The position numbers and the translations under genes were made by a program. DNA of 64,000 nt from Haematococcus lacustris. Its lineage: Eukaryota; Chlorophyta; Chlorophyceae; Chlamydomonadales; Haematococcaceae. Under the pieces are notes generated by a model, which worked only from the letters and a program-made list of their open reading frames with translations, did no database searches and was not told the DNA's origin. Position 1 is the first letter of the stretch. Every line of letters starts with the position of its first letter. The DNA lies in assembly GCA_030144725.1 (NCBI GenBank), contig JASKMD010000024.1:1409080-1473079 (forward strand), read 5' to 3'. Shown here piece by piece: positions 32,518-44,300 of this stretch.

Positions 32518-33933
32518 GTCCCCAACTAACAGAAAATGACAGAAAACCGACCCCTGGTAATAAAAACGACGCCGCGTCTCAGCCACGTGGTTTGTATTTA
32601 TGTTTCGCACATCACTGGATAGAGAACTCTGTCAGCTATGCGTTGCGACATGTATCATTAAATACTGTGCTGAGTGCTATGGCGGCTCAAATGTTGACAT
32701 TCAAGTTCATGCATTCTCAGGCGGCCCCAACATGGGGTTAGTAATGTTCATGCAACTACTCTCTGAATACCGCATCGTTTTCAATAGCGTTTGTCACATT
32801 GGCAGCCACGGTTTAGTCCGCGTAATCTGACCATCAGCGCTAGCCATTGGAGTCTTTGCTCGCGTACTGCCACATGTGCCCGCGAACAATTCACAGCGGC
32901 GAGGCGGGTCTCCTTGGCACGGTGAGCCGCATCGCTGTGGCCCCATCTACCTAGCGCAGTGAGCTGGTTGTGCACAAATGGAATGTCCGGCTGACACCCA
33001 ACGCGATGTCTGCCGGGCGTGCAGGGCACCTTGACGGGGTGATTGAAACATCTGGGCGTATTCGCTTTCGCCAAATACACCATCTGGGTCGGCGCACACT
33101 AAGGTTTCACCGGCTTACACCCCCCCCTCCTCCACTGTGTCCTCCACCGTGTTGCACCAGCTGCACCCATAGAAAAAGCGATACGTAATGATTGTTCTTA
33201 ACCCATTGGCGCATCTATTGAAACAAACCGCACATCAAACAGCCCAGGCCTCGTTCAGTTTGACATCTTCAAAGTGACATCATGTTCTCCAAGCAGAATC
33301 AGGGCCACGGGCCTGTGGGGTTGCAGTTGAGCTATGAAACTTTGCACGCAGGTGGATGGCATGTAGGGGAGTGTAACTCTCAGAGGAGCCGAGTCCTGAT
33401 TCGGTCATGGTGTGGAGTTGTGTGTCTGACTGCATGGCCCCGGTCCTGAGATCGGCTAAGGGAATTGGGGGTCACAGTCCAAAGTGTGCTTTTGGCTTAT
33501 CTGAGTATGAGCGTTTGTAACACTGTCTTAGAGGAGCTTAACCTAGTAAGTAGCACGTTGTAAGTCCAAATGGTCGAGCTGTGGCATTGCCCTCCAGGTA
33601 TGGGTAGGAGGTGGGCTCAGTGCCACATTCCCGCATCCGCTTTCCGATCCGACTGCTGCTTCCGACGCGCATGCTCATGTAGAGCAGCCTAAGCGGCGCG
33701 GGCGGTCGAAGCGATGACTGCATGCCTCGCTGTGGCTCAAATTTGAATTAGTAACTTTGAAGCTTTGCTGTGCACGGCCTACTGACTGGATATCTATTCT
33801 GGATGGGTGAAAGGTAGCTGGCTGGGTTGCCTACATTGTGAGCCAACTAGCATAATATTTGGCGTAGTGAGTGCAGAGTTACAGCCGTCCTACTACCAGG
33901 GGTCGGTTTCCTGTCATTTTTTGAATGTTGGGG
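32518..33933. mobile_element. Possible TIR element of about 1.4 kb
   Basis: A 45-bp sequence at 32518-32562 (CCCCAACTAAC, AAATGACAG, AAACCGACCCCTGGTA) is found inverted at 33890-33933 with about 80 percent identity. No transposase is seen between them. An internal CCCCAACATGGGG palindrome at about 32725 recurs in the inverted-repeat element at 34797-35748, so the two are probably related. Confidence 0.4.
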
Positions 33934-34376
33934 CCGCCTGATGCATTCTTTGCTCATGCGGGCCTCGTCGCGAGAGACCGCCGCGACCGACGTGGCTCAG
34001 TATCCCCTGCAAACAGTCAGGGACAGTCGCCGCAGTCAAAACGGTTCACATGGCATGCCAAACCGATGTAACCGCGCCACTCCACACACGCACAGAAATA
34101 TACAAGGCTGCTGCATTGCTTGACCGCTTCGTGAGCAGTACTATGGGCCTGACCTATCTGCAAGGCCTCACAAGGTGTGTAGGCCATTGCTATGTTACCT
34201 TGTGTAGGCCATTGCTATGTTACCTCGACATGTTGAGTCCGATCCCTCCCGCCCGCCCTCCGCTTGAGTATCGAGCTTGTGTCCAGCTCCGCCCTGACCT
34301 CCTGCTGCGCAGCTGGAGGGGTGAGCAGGTCAGGGGCAGCACCAGCACCAGCTGCCAGCTGCTGCCAGGGGGGGGC

Positions 34377-34770
34377 AGCAGGAGGGGTGGGCAGGAGGGG
34401 TGGGAGGGGGTGGGAGGGGGTGGCGGGGGTGGGAGGGGCTGGGAGGTGGGAGGGGCTGGGAGGGGGTGGGAAGGGTTGGCGGGGCAGTGAGGGGCTTAGG
34501 AGGGGGTGGGAGGGGCTGGGAGGAGGTGGGAGGGGGTGGGGACGGGGGGGGAGGGGGGGGAAGGGGTGGGAGGGGGTGGGAGGGGGTGGCGGGGCAGTGA
34601 GGGGGCAGTGAGGGGGTGGGAGCGGCTGGGAGGAGGTGAGGGTGGCTGGGGGGGGGCTGGGAGGGGGGTGGGAGGGGGTGGCGGGGGTGGGAGGGTAGTG
34701 AGGGGGCTGGGAGGGGGTGGGAAGGGGTGGCGGGGCAGTGAGGGGGCTGGGCGGGGGTGGGAGGGGCTGG
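34377..34770. repeat. G-rich minisatellite (GGGAGGGGGTGGCGGGGCAGTGA-type units)
   Basis: Irregular units of GGGAGGGG, GTGGCGGGGCAGTGAGG and GGGCTGGGAGG run for about 400 bp on the plus strand, with many runs of three or more G that could form quadruplexes. Confidence 0.9.
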
Positions 34771-34796
34771 GCATCAACAAAAGGCTCGCAGAGCGA

Positions 34797-35748
34797 GCCT
34801 GGCGGATTGAAATGTGATTGTACTTCCGGCTCGACGCCAAGCGCAGTTCGCTTATTGGTGCCGCTACTCACCACTAGAACAATCGATAGTGAGCAGTGTC
34901 CGCGCTCGCTTGCGCCGGCATGGACTCTGATGCAAGGATTAACGCGCCGCTTGCCAGTAGATGCGGAGTAATTCGCAGGTGCCAATGCAATAAACGCTAC
35001 CGAAATCGCTGCACTTTGTAGCGAGTACTTGCATGAAGATTACCAACCCCATGTTGGGGACGCCTGACTATCGCCGTTGTGCCGGACATCACGCGCTGTA
35101 CCGCTGGCTTCCTAGTTCAAGCGCTCCGGGTTTGGTTCTGGCTGCGCGAAAAGTTGGCGGTCCGCTTTGCTGTCCGAGGCCTTAGGGTTCTCCCGTCTTT
35201 TTCTTTGGGTCGTTGCGATGTGGGCCCTATTCGCGACAATTTGGGTATCTGATTCTTCTCTGCGGTTTGCGGGCAACCACCCGTGGCCTGCTGTGCCTGC
35301 GACTGCGACTGCTGCGACTGCGACTGCGACTGCGAAGGTCTTGGGCTTGCCCTGCGGGGTAATGCGCGTCCTGGGCCTGGCAGCATCTTCAGCTAAGGAG
35401 CATGTTCGCGTTTGCATTGGGTGGCTAACTGTGTTAACACCAGCCTTGGCGGCGTCGGAGTCAGCCGTTCCCAACATGGGGTTTGTAATCTTCATGCAAA
35501 TTATCGCTCAGCACTGCACCGTTTTCGATAGCGTTTGTCACATTGGCACCTGAGAATTATTGCGCATCTACTGGCAAGCGGCGCGTTACCTCTTGCGAGT
35601 GAGGCCATGCCGGCGCAAGCGAGCGCGGATACACCTCAGCTGCTCACCATTGATTGTTCTAGTGGTATGTAGCGGCATCAGTGATGGAACTGCGCCTGCT
35701 ATCGAGCCAGAAGTACAATCACATTTCAGCCCGCCAGGCGTCGGACTC
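34797..35748. mobile_element. Foldback-type element with inverted arms of about 275 bp
   Basis: The arm 34797-35070 is the inverted, roughly 80 percent identical counterpart of 35468-35748. Shared blocks include AAATGTGATTGTACTTC, ACCACTAGAACAATC, CGCTCGCTTGCGCCGGCATG, GCGCCGCTTGCCAGTAGATG and ACCCCATGTTGGG. The 400-bp centre encodes only low-complexity frames. No target duplication was identified. Confidence 0.6.
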
Positions 35749-35799
35749 GGAGGGAAATAAAGAGTAGGGTTACCGTGCTCTCCCTTCTGATTCCCTATC

Positions 35800-36482
35800 C
35801 CGAATCGTTTTTTGTCCTTCGGGAAACCGGGAACGATTAAACAATGCAGTTTTGGGTCTTTCGGGAAGTAGTCAAACAATTAGTTGACCTTGAGGAAAGT
35901 GCCAGCAATGGACCAGTTTGTGCTCCGGGGCATCAGTGCTGCCGACGCAGCTGATAATCTGCACTGCGAGCTCCTTATGCATGATGAACAACGCTTCCAA
36001 GTGTCTCTTGATCGTCAAGCGGCAATGATTGAGCAGCGACTACCTGGGACCACTAACTTTGGGCCTTCTCCCCTCAATCTCGCCTCAATCTTGCCGCATC
36101 GCACGCACCGGCAAGGCGCATGAGAAATGGTGGCATCCTGCTAAGATTCAGCCCATCCTGCAAGCCGTGCCCGCAACCAGGGTGGCTGCTTTGCCCCGGG
36201 CAAGGTCGAGGGAGGTGGGCCAGGCTGGGGCGGAGGCTGGGGTCCCATGACAGGCAAGGGTGGAAACCAGGCTGGCAACCATGTCGAGGGGGGAGGCGAC
36301 CGCTCACACACGGGCAGCCGGCCAAGGCGGGGTGCTTGATTTGGCCAAGGCAGCAGTGCTGCTGCCTTGGCCAAATCATGCTCATGGGTGGCTGCAAAAG
36401 CACGATGCCGATGAAGCCGATGAGGCAGATGATGAGATAATCCGCCACTGCCAGCAGCGGCAGGATGGCCAGGTCAGGTGAT
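35800..36482 (+). mobile_element. Retroelement fragment P with gag-like ORF
   Basis: This is the inverted relative of element Q. From CCCGAATCGTTTTTTGTCCT at about 35803, it encodes MDQFVLRGISAADAADNLHC (ATG 35908), RFQVSLDRQAAMIEQRLPGT and NFGPSP in one frame. It then shifts frame at about 36100 and continues HEKWWHPAKIQP and a Gly/Arg-rich stretch, ending near ADDEIIRHCQQRQ at 36470. In P the first two blocks are in one frame, whereas in Q they are split, so P preserves the 5' coding sequence better. Similarity to Q ends by about 36480. No reverse transcriptase was seen. Confidence 0.5.
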
Positions 36483-36954
36483 GAGGCCACTAGAAGAGAG
36501 GCCACGACAGTTGACTGTGTGGATCATATGATCTTGATGCGAGATTAATGGGGTGGGAGGCTTGATTATTTCTATGCACGAAGACGTTCTCAAACCTAAC
36601 ATTCGACGCACTTTGGCCATCGGGGAACTTGAAACAATGAAAAATATGTTATAGTTTTCGAGGCCTCGGGAATTAAAAGGGAGACTACGGAACCGGTGAC
36701 CTCTCGCAACACTAGGGAACCGGTGACCTCTCGCAACACGCTCGGACTAGAATCCAATCGTGATTTACTGATTTACCCACCCCCATTGCATGTGAGGCGT
36801 GAGCATGGCAATGCCTTGCGTGAAATTGCGGTCTACATGCTGGCTGCGATGTAAGGCAACCCCTCAGACTTCACACAGCTTACAGGTGCCATGCCGCCAT
36901 GCCATGCAGCCATGCAACTAGCCAGGTCCTGGGCCAGCTGTGACACGCCCTGAG

Positions 36955-37202
36955 TAGGGCACGACCGGACGTGTTAAAATTAATGTTAAACCGTTTTGTT
37001 AAAGATGAACGCTTGGTCTTGATACGAGTCGTTTTTTGCTGTCGTTCTGGTCACGACACGGCAATGCACCCAGCGACACTATGCAGGCAGAAGTGGCCAG
37101 TGAGACGCAGTCCCAGGGTAGCAAAACGGGTATGTTAAAGATTTGTTAAAGCACGTTAAAGAACCAAAACATCAGGATGTTAAATTAACTGGTCGTGCTC
37201 TA
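36955..37202. mobile_element. hAT-type MITE, 248 bp
   Basis: Terminal inverted repeats TAGGGCACGACC (36955-36966) and GGTCGTGCTCTA (37191-37202) differ by one base and are flanked by a perfect 8-bp duplication GCCCTGAG at 36947-36954 and 37203-37210. An 8-bp duplication with TIRs starting TAGRG is typical of hAT elements. The interior is AT-rich with repeated GTTAAA motifs and no ORF. A second copy, lacking the first eight TIR bases, lies at 41305-41544 as part of the tandem duplication. Confidence 0.85.
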
Positions 37203-40200
37203 GCCCTGAGGAAATTTCAAATTTTTGTTATGGCTGAAATTTGTTATGGGTGAAATGCTGACTTTTCTGCGCCTTGCAAGTGAAGCGGCCGACGATGCAG
37301 GTTGAAACAGTGACGTTTGTTACACTGCCTAGCTGCAACAAAGAGCGCGTGTGGCTCACTAACCGTGGACCCGACTGCGACCATGCAGGGTTGCTGCAAA
37401 CCCAGCCCCTGGCCCAGCCAGGGCGACATCTGGGCTGAAACCAGACGTTCAAGCTCGTTGTGGCATAAGGTAAGCAATAAAACCGGCTGGACCACCAAGC
37501 ATGCAGTGAGTGCACATTGACAGGGAACCACGTCACATCACACACTATGCCAAGGAGCACGGACGTGATATTGAGCAACGAAACTGGTAGGGGGTGTTAT
37601 ATTGCAACGAAACTGGTAGGGGGTGCATTGCCTTGATTTGAGCTAAATGTAAAAATGCAGGCAATTACAGCATAGTTTCAACCACAGACTGCAATGCCAT
37701 GGATGATGTCTCTGCTTAACAACTCACCACATGCAACACTTGCTATGAATGCTTTGCAGGTACATGCCAACAGCCCCTCATCCCTACAAAAGGCAAGATG
37801 TTCAGGTGTGGGGCGCGCATGTGCTACAAGTAGCTCATTCACATGAGTACCGTTCATCCGTGTCCTTAGTGTCGAGTAAGGCAAGTGCATCAACCCACCC
37901 ACCTACTGTCCTCGCCGGCGGACCCCTTCCTACCACGCCCTGAGCTTAAGTGTGTTCTGAGGCAATGGTTGTATCATGGAACGGTACATGGCTATAACTT
38001 GGAGTTGTTGTGTTGCCATCCTTGCCCGAGTGTTTGCTTGCTCCTTCGCAGCCGCCTGTTGCTCCGCAGCCGTGGCCCTGTACTGTTGACGTGCCTCAGC
38101 TGACGCCAGCTTCATGGGTATGGACAGCTCCGCTGCTGCACGCTTCTCTCTTCGTTGTTGCTCTTGTAGCTTGCGCGTCACAGTTGCAGCTCCAGCCCTA
38201 GTTGCATAAGAGGGGGTGGCAGTGGGGATGGGGACGAGGGTAGGGGCGGGGTTGGGAGAGTTGGGTTGGGTTGCAGCTGAGAGCAAAGGGCTGGCAGTTG
38301 TGTTGATGGGGGTGGCTACAAGTACGCATGAGGGGGCCTTGGCATCTGCCACACGCCGCCGCTTCGCAGCCCTGTTTGCTGCAAGGCTGTCCTCCGTGAT
38401 GTATTGGTACCAGGTGTGCAATGGCTCCGTGTGGGCCTTGACATGGGCTGCCACCTGCGCCGCTCCCATCCTGTCGACTCTGCTGCTGCTCAACGGCTTC
38501 AGGGCTGTCTCGCACCCCGCATTGGTGATGGGCACTGGACGATACACTCGAGCTAGATGCTCTTCAATCCTAGGTGTGAGGTGTCCAGTAAGGGAGGTGT
38601 ACTGCAAGCACAGAGCACAATTGCCACATGGACTGTGAACATGGGTAGTTGCGGGGTATCCTATCCTTATCATACATAGGCCGACCATCTAGCCTATACT
38701 GCCTTGTCCAATACCTGTCCTAGTATTTGTTGCTCTCACCAACAGTTGAAGACGGGATGCTATAGCGTCCTGGGGAAGTTCGTCAAAAACCAGCTTGGCT
38801 GCGTGCCGACGTGCCAACACATCAGTACCGCCCAATTGGGCAAAGCTGTAAGGCATGTTTGCCATGAAGCTCATGCGCTCAGTATAGTAACGGCGGGTCT
38901 CAAGAATGATAGGATGCACCATGGTCCAAACTTGCTCGGCAGTCAACTGAAAGTCATGGCCAACCTGAAACACCTCATGGATTGGATGATGTTGCTCCTG
39001 CCCTGCCTCTGGCTGTGTGCATACACAATCAAGGAGATGCACCTCCCGTTGATGCCGGGAATGCCACTGACAAAAGTGCCTGCTCTTGCCTGCTTGCGCC
39101 CATGACATGTAGGGTTGGAAGAAGCAACGATTCATGGATGCAAGAAGTGCGCAATGCACCAACAACTCAGAGGAACCTGTCAACATTACTTGTAATGCCA
39201 TCAGGTTGGTATGGGAGGGTGTATTCCATGTGCTGGGTGGGATGGTAGATATGCGCTTGTGGAGGGCTGCGACAAGGCTACTGTGATGCTCACAACAGTA
39301 GAGAGCAATTCTGCCATATGTGAGCCACCGTGTCATGCACGCCTCCTCTACCAATGGAATGCCAGGCAAGGGGTCCTTGCGGAACTCTATGCTAATGTGG
39401 TCCAACACCCAATACAAGTCTGTGTTGTAGCCTGCCCTACTGTACAACTTGCTCTTCCCTGCTACCTCAAAACCATGCTTTGCTGTGTTGTGAAGGATGT
39501 GGCAGCAACAATGGGCCGGGTACACCGGGTGTTGCTGAATTCCATCAACTTGCAACATGTGAGATAAGTGGGTCACTACACTGTTGTTGGTGCCCACGTT
39601 GGTGCTGCAACTGTCCACCGTGACTAATTGCACCTTCACACCCCATAACCCCACTTTCTCCATGTGCAATTTAATGGCTGCTGCTTCATGATAGGCATCT
39701 CGTGCTTTGGGGTGGAAACATCCTACAGTAAACTCCATTGGATCAGTAGCAGCCATTGCAGCCATTGGAGCAGCAGCCATTGGAGCAGCAGCAACGGCAG
39801 CCATTGGAGCAGTAGCCTTTGGAGCAATAGAGGCAGCCAGTGGAGCAGCAGGGGTAGGGTGGCAGCAGCAACCTCATTTGAGGGCATCTTGGCCACATGA
39901 CATTTCAGTACAAGCAGCTCCTGCCCTCTCCTTGCTTTTCCATCCCATGCAAGGGCGCAGTAGCCAGTGCCTTGGGCCTCACCTCATAATCATGTGTAAA
40001 CATGCAATGTCCATGGCTGTCTCACTCACGTGCTTGGCCTTGGGTAACTGTCAGGGCAATGTCTTCAGAAGTCCTGCCATAACTCCTGGCGCATGGGATG
40101 GACACTGCAAGCTGCTGCCCAGGTGCCATGACAACAAAGCTGCCCTTTAGAGTTTTTGGGATCGCGTTGAAGGACAGCCCGGTGTCGACCTGCATCTCGA

Positions 40201-41304
40201 TGGCTCTCAGGTAATGTGCATGGTCAATCCTCCCTCTTGGGCCAGCACCCTTTCGAGGTTCCTCGAGGTGCACAACTTGACCGTGCGTAGGCAGCTCATG
40301 GTCCTTGCCGGGGGTGCCCTCCTGCCCATGCCCCTCAGCCATGAGCCCTGCTGAGCGCAACATTTGCCTCATTTGATGCTCGTTGCGCACATAGGCAAGG
40401 GCGAGTCTGGCCACCGGCGGTAAACGGATGGCTTTAGCCCTGGCAAGGTGTTGTTTGAGCTTGATGACCTCCCGCTTCAATGAACTGACGCGTAGGCATG
40501 GGACGGCTGATGTCGGGGCACAAGAGCGTGTTCTAGGTTTTGGGAGGTGGTGGAGGGTGAACGGTGGGGTGGGCACACTGTGAACACATGGAACGCGCAC
40601 AAATGGACATTGTTGCATGTCTTGCATGCTTATGACATGTGTGCATGACATGCATGCATGTAAAGATGGCAGATGGAAAAGATGTAGAGATGGCAAACAG
40701 GTTGAGATGGCAAAGATGTAGAGGTGCAGTTGTAGTTGGTTTCTTAGTCTATCTATGGTGTTAATCATGGAGTGTAAGCCTCTTCTTCACGTACCTTCCA
40801 TGTGTGGGTGGTGCTGGGCGGTCAGGTGCGGCACCACCCCTGCCCGGTGCAGGTGGGGCTGGGCGGTCAGGTGCGGCACCACCCCTGCCCGGTGCAGGTG
40901 GGGCTGGGCGGTCAGGTGATGGTGTCAAACGCTGCCAACCGAATATGACATACTGCAAAGAGGTGAGAGCTCTGTTATCAGGTGTGCGAAGCACCCTGAA
41001 GTGCCGGTCAGCTTCTACCACCATTGCGACTTCACGCACACGCAGAGAGGAGGACAGACGGGGTGTGATGAGGGGCAGCAACTCTGTTGCTACTGCTGCG
41101 GCATCGCCACCCAACAACAATGGTGATCCCCAGTAGCATAACAATCCAAATGAGCCCTATCTGATCCAGCCAGGCCGTAGGATCGGCGAAATGCTGACCC
41201 CACTGCCCAAAGCTCACAGGGTCAGGCCAGCGGCATGATGATGATGTGGCTTACACCGCTTAAGCCGTCAGCCGTTAGGCTGCTAGGCCGCCCTCCCCCT
41301 CAAG
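36963..41304. repeat. Tandem duplication, unit 1 (4342 bp)
   Basis: The unit begins GACCGGACG inside the left TIR of the MITE and ends CCCCTCAAG. It repeats directly as 41305-45646. The only difference I noticed is at 37412 versus 41754 (A versus G). It carries the transposase-like gene below. Confidence 0.95.
37930..41144 (-). CDS. hAT-like transposase gene, unit 1
   Basis: The core exon 39804-38740 is followed by exon 38601-37930 (donor TTG|GTGAGA, acceptor CTTGCAG, phase 0), giving 578 residues. Landmarks: VQLVTVDSCSTNVGTNNSV (catalytic-type Asp then Asn-Gly turn) and HPVYPAHCCCHILHNTAKHG (Cys/His block), then ACMTRWLTYGRIAL. These follow the order D, then C..H of the RNase H-like hAT/ZBED-type transposases. 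The second exon is a Lys/Arg/Ala-rich tail with KRRRVADAK as a likely nuclear signal. Upstream frames at 40510-40030 (KREVIKLKQHLARAKAIRLP, then HYLRAIEMQVDTGLSFNAIP) and 41144-40770 probably encode the N-terminal part, but their splicing is not resolved. A BED-type zinc finger was not identified. Confidence 0.55.
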
Positions 41305-44300
41305 GACCGGACGTGTTAAAATTAATGTTAAACCGTTTTGTTAAAGATGAACGCTTGGTCTTGATACGAGTCGTTTTTTGCTGTCGTTCTGGTCACGACA
41401 CGGCAATGCACCCAGCGACACTATGCAGGCAGAAGTGGCCAGTGAGACGCAGTCCCAGGGTAGCAAAACGGGTATGTTAAAGATTTGTTAAAGCACGTTA
41501 AAGAACCAAAACATCAGGATGTTAAATTAACTGGTCGTGCTCTAGCCCTGAGGAAATTTCAAATTTTTGTTATGGCTGAAATTTGTTATGGGTGAAATGC
41601 TGACTTTTCTGCGCCTTGCAAGTGAAGCGGCCGACGATGCAGGTTGAAACAGTGACGTTTGTTACACTGCCTAGCTGCAACAAAGAGCGCGTGTGGCTCA
41701 CTAACCGTGGACCCGACTGCGACCATGCAGGGTTGCTGCAAACCCGGCCCCTGGCCCAGCCAGGGCGACATCTGGGCTGAAACCAGACGTTCAAGCTCGT
41801 TGTGGCATAAGGTAAGCAATAAAACCGGCTGGACCACCAAGCATGCAGTGAGTGCACATTGACAGGGAACCACGTCACATCACACACTATGCCAAGGAGC
41901 ACGGACGTGATATTGAGCAACGAAACTGGTAGGGGGTGTTATATTGCAACGAAACTGGTAGGGGGTGCATTGCCTTGATTTGAGCTAAATGTAAAAATGC
42001 AGGCAATTACAGCATAGTTTCAACCACAGACTGCAATGCCATGGATGATGTCTCTGCTTAACAACTCACCACATGCAACACTTGCTATGAATGCTTTGCA
42101 GGTACATGCCAACAGCCCCTCATCCCTACAAAAGGCAAGATGTTCAGGTGTGGGGCGCGCATGTGCTACAAGTAGCTCATTCACATGAGTACCGTTCATC
42201 CGTGTCCTTAGTGTCGAGTAAGGCAAGTGCATCAACCCACCCACCTACTGTCCTCGCCGGCGGACCCCTTCCTACCACGCCCTGAGCTTAAGTGTGTTCT
42301 GAGGCAATGGTTGTATCATGGAACGGTACATGGCTATAACTTGGAGTTGTTGTGTTGCCATCCTTGCCCGAGTGTTTGCTTGCTCCTTCGCAGCCGCCTG
42401 TTGCTCCGCAGCCGTGGCCCTGTACTGTTGACGTGCCTCAGCTGACGCCAGCTTCATGGGTATGGACAGCTCCGCTGCTGCACGCTTCTCTCTTCGTTGT
42501 TGCTCTTGTAGCTTGCGCGTCACAGTTGCAGCTCCAGCCCTAGTTGCATAAGAGGGGGTGGCAGTGGGGATGGGGACGAGGGTAGGGGCGGGGTTGGGAG
42601 AGTTGGGTTGGGTTGCAGCTGAGAGCAAAGGGCTGGCAGTTGTGTTGATGGGGGTGGCTACAAGTACGCATGAGGGGGCCTTGGCATCTGCCACACGCCG
42701 CCGCTTCGCAGCCCTGTTTGCTGCAAGGCTGTCCTCCGTGATGTATTGGTACCAGGTGTGCAATGGCTCCGTGTGGGCCTTGACATGGGCTGCCACCTGC
42801 GCCGCTCCCATCCTGTCGACTCTGCTGCTGCTCAACGGCTTCAGGGCTGTCTCGCACCCCGCATTGGTGATGGGCACTGGACGATACACTCGAGCTAGAT
42901 GCTCTTCAATCCTAGGTGTGAGGTGTCCAGTAAGGGAGGTGTACTGCAAGCACAGAGCACAATTGCCACATGGACTGTGAACATGGGTAGTTGCGGGGTA
43001 TCCTATCCTTATCATACATAGGCCGACCATCTAGCCTATACTGCCTTGTCCAATACCTGTCCTAGTATTTGTTGCTCTCACCAACAGTTGAAGACGGGAT
43101 GCTATAGCGTCCTGGGGAAGTTCGTCAAAAACCAGCTTGGCTGCGTGCCGACGTGCCAACACATCAGTACCGCCCAATTGGGCAAAGCTGTAAGGCATGT
43201 TTGCCATGAAGCTCATGCGCTCAGTATAGTAACGGCGGGTCTCAAGAATGATAGGATGCACCATGGTCCAAACTTGCTCGGCAGTCAACTGAAAGTCATG
43301 GCCAACCTGAAACACCTCATGGATTGGATGATGTTGCTCCTGCCCTGCCTCTGGCTGTGTGCATACACAATCAAGGAGATGCACCTCCCGTTGATGCCGG
43401 GAATGCCACTGACAAAAGTGCCTGCTCTTGCCTGCTTGCGCCCATGACATGTAGGGTTGGAAGAAGCAACGATTCATGGATGCAAGAAGTGCGCAATGCA
43501 CCAACAACTCAGAGGAACCTGTCAACATTACTTGTAATGCCATCAGGTTGGTATGGGAGGGTGTATTCCATGTGCTGGGTGGGATGGTAGATATGCGCTT
43601 GTGGAGGGCTGCGACAAGGCTACTGTGATGCTCACAACAGTAGAGAGCAATTCTGCCATATGTGAGCCACCGTGTCATGCACGCCTCCTCTACCAATGGA
43701 ATGCCAGGCAAGGGGTCCTTGCGGAACTCTATGCTAATGTGGTCCAACACCCAATACAAGTCTGTGTTGTAGCCTGCCCTACTGTACAACTTGCTCTTCC
43801 CTGCTACCTCAAAACCATGCTTTGCTGTGTTGTGAAGGATGTGGCAGCAACAATGGGCCGGGTACACCGGGTGTTGCTGAATTCCATCAACTTGCAACAT
43901 GTGAGATAAGTGGGTCACTACACTGTTGTTGGTGCCCACGTTGGTGCTGCAACTGTCCACCGTGACTAATTGCACCTTCACACCCCATAACCCCACTTTC
44001 TCCATGTGCAATTTAATGGCTGCTGCTTCATGATAGGCATCTCGTGCTTTGGGGTGGAAACATCCTACAGTAAACTCCATTGGATCAGTAGCAGCCATTG
44101 CAGCCATTGGAGCAGCAGCCATTGGAGCAGCAGCAACGGCAGCCATTGGAGCAGTAGCCTTTGGAGCAATAGAGGCAGCCAGTGGAGCAGCAGGGGTAGG
44201 GTGGCAGCAGCAACCTCATTTGAGGGCATCTTGGCCACATGACATTTCAGTACAAGCAGCTCCTGCCCTCTCCTTGCTTTTCCATCCCATGCAAGGGCGC

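Larger units (their letters stand above)
31987..36946. other. Mobile-element debris belt, no host gene seen
   Basis: About 5 kb between the end of the glycosyltransferase gene and the MITE. It contains a GCCA array, two inverted-repeat structures, a G-rich minisatellite and the gag-like element P (each listed separately). Short ORFs with no family relation fill the rest. A 24-bp direct repeat beginning GGAACCGGTGACCTCTCGCA occurs at 36689-36712 and 36717-36740. Confidence 0.5.

Noticed and set aside
36955..37202. Tc1/mariner-type MITE with a TA duplication
   Set aside because: TA does flank a 10-bp repeat, but an 8-bp GCCCTGAG duplication with TAGRG ends explains more bases and fits hAT.
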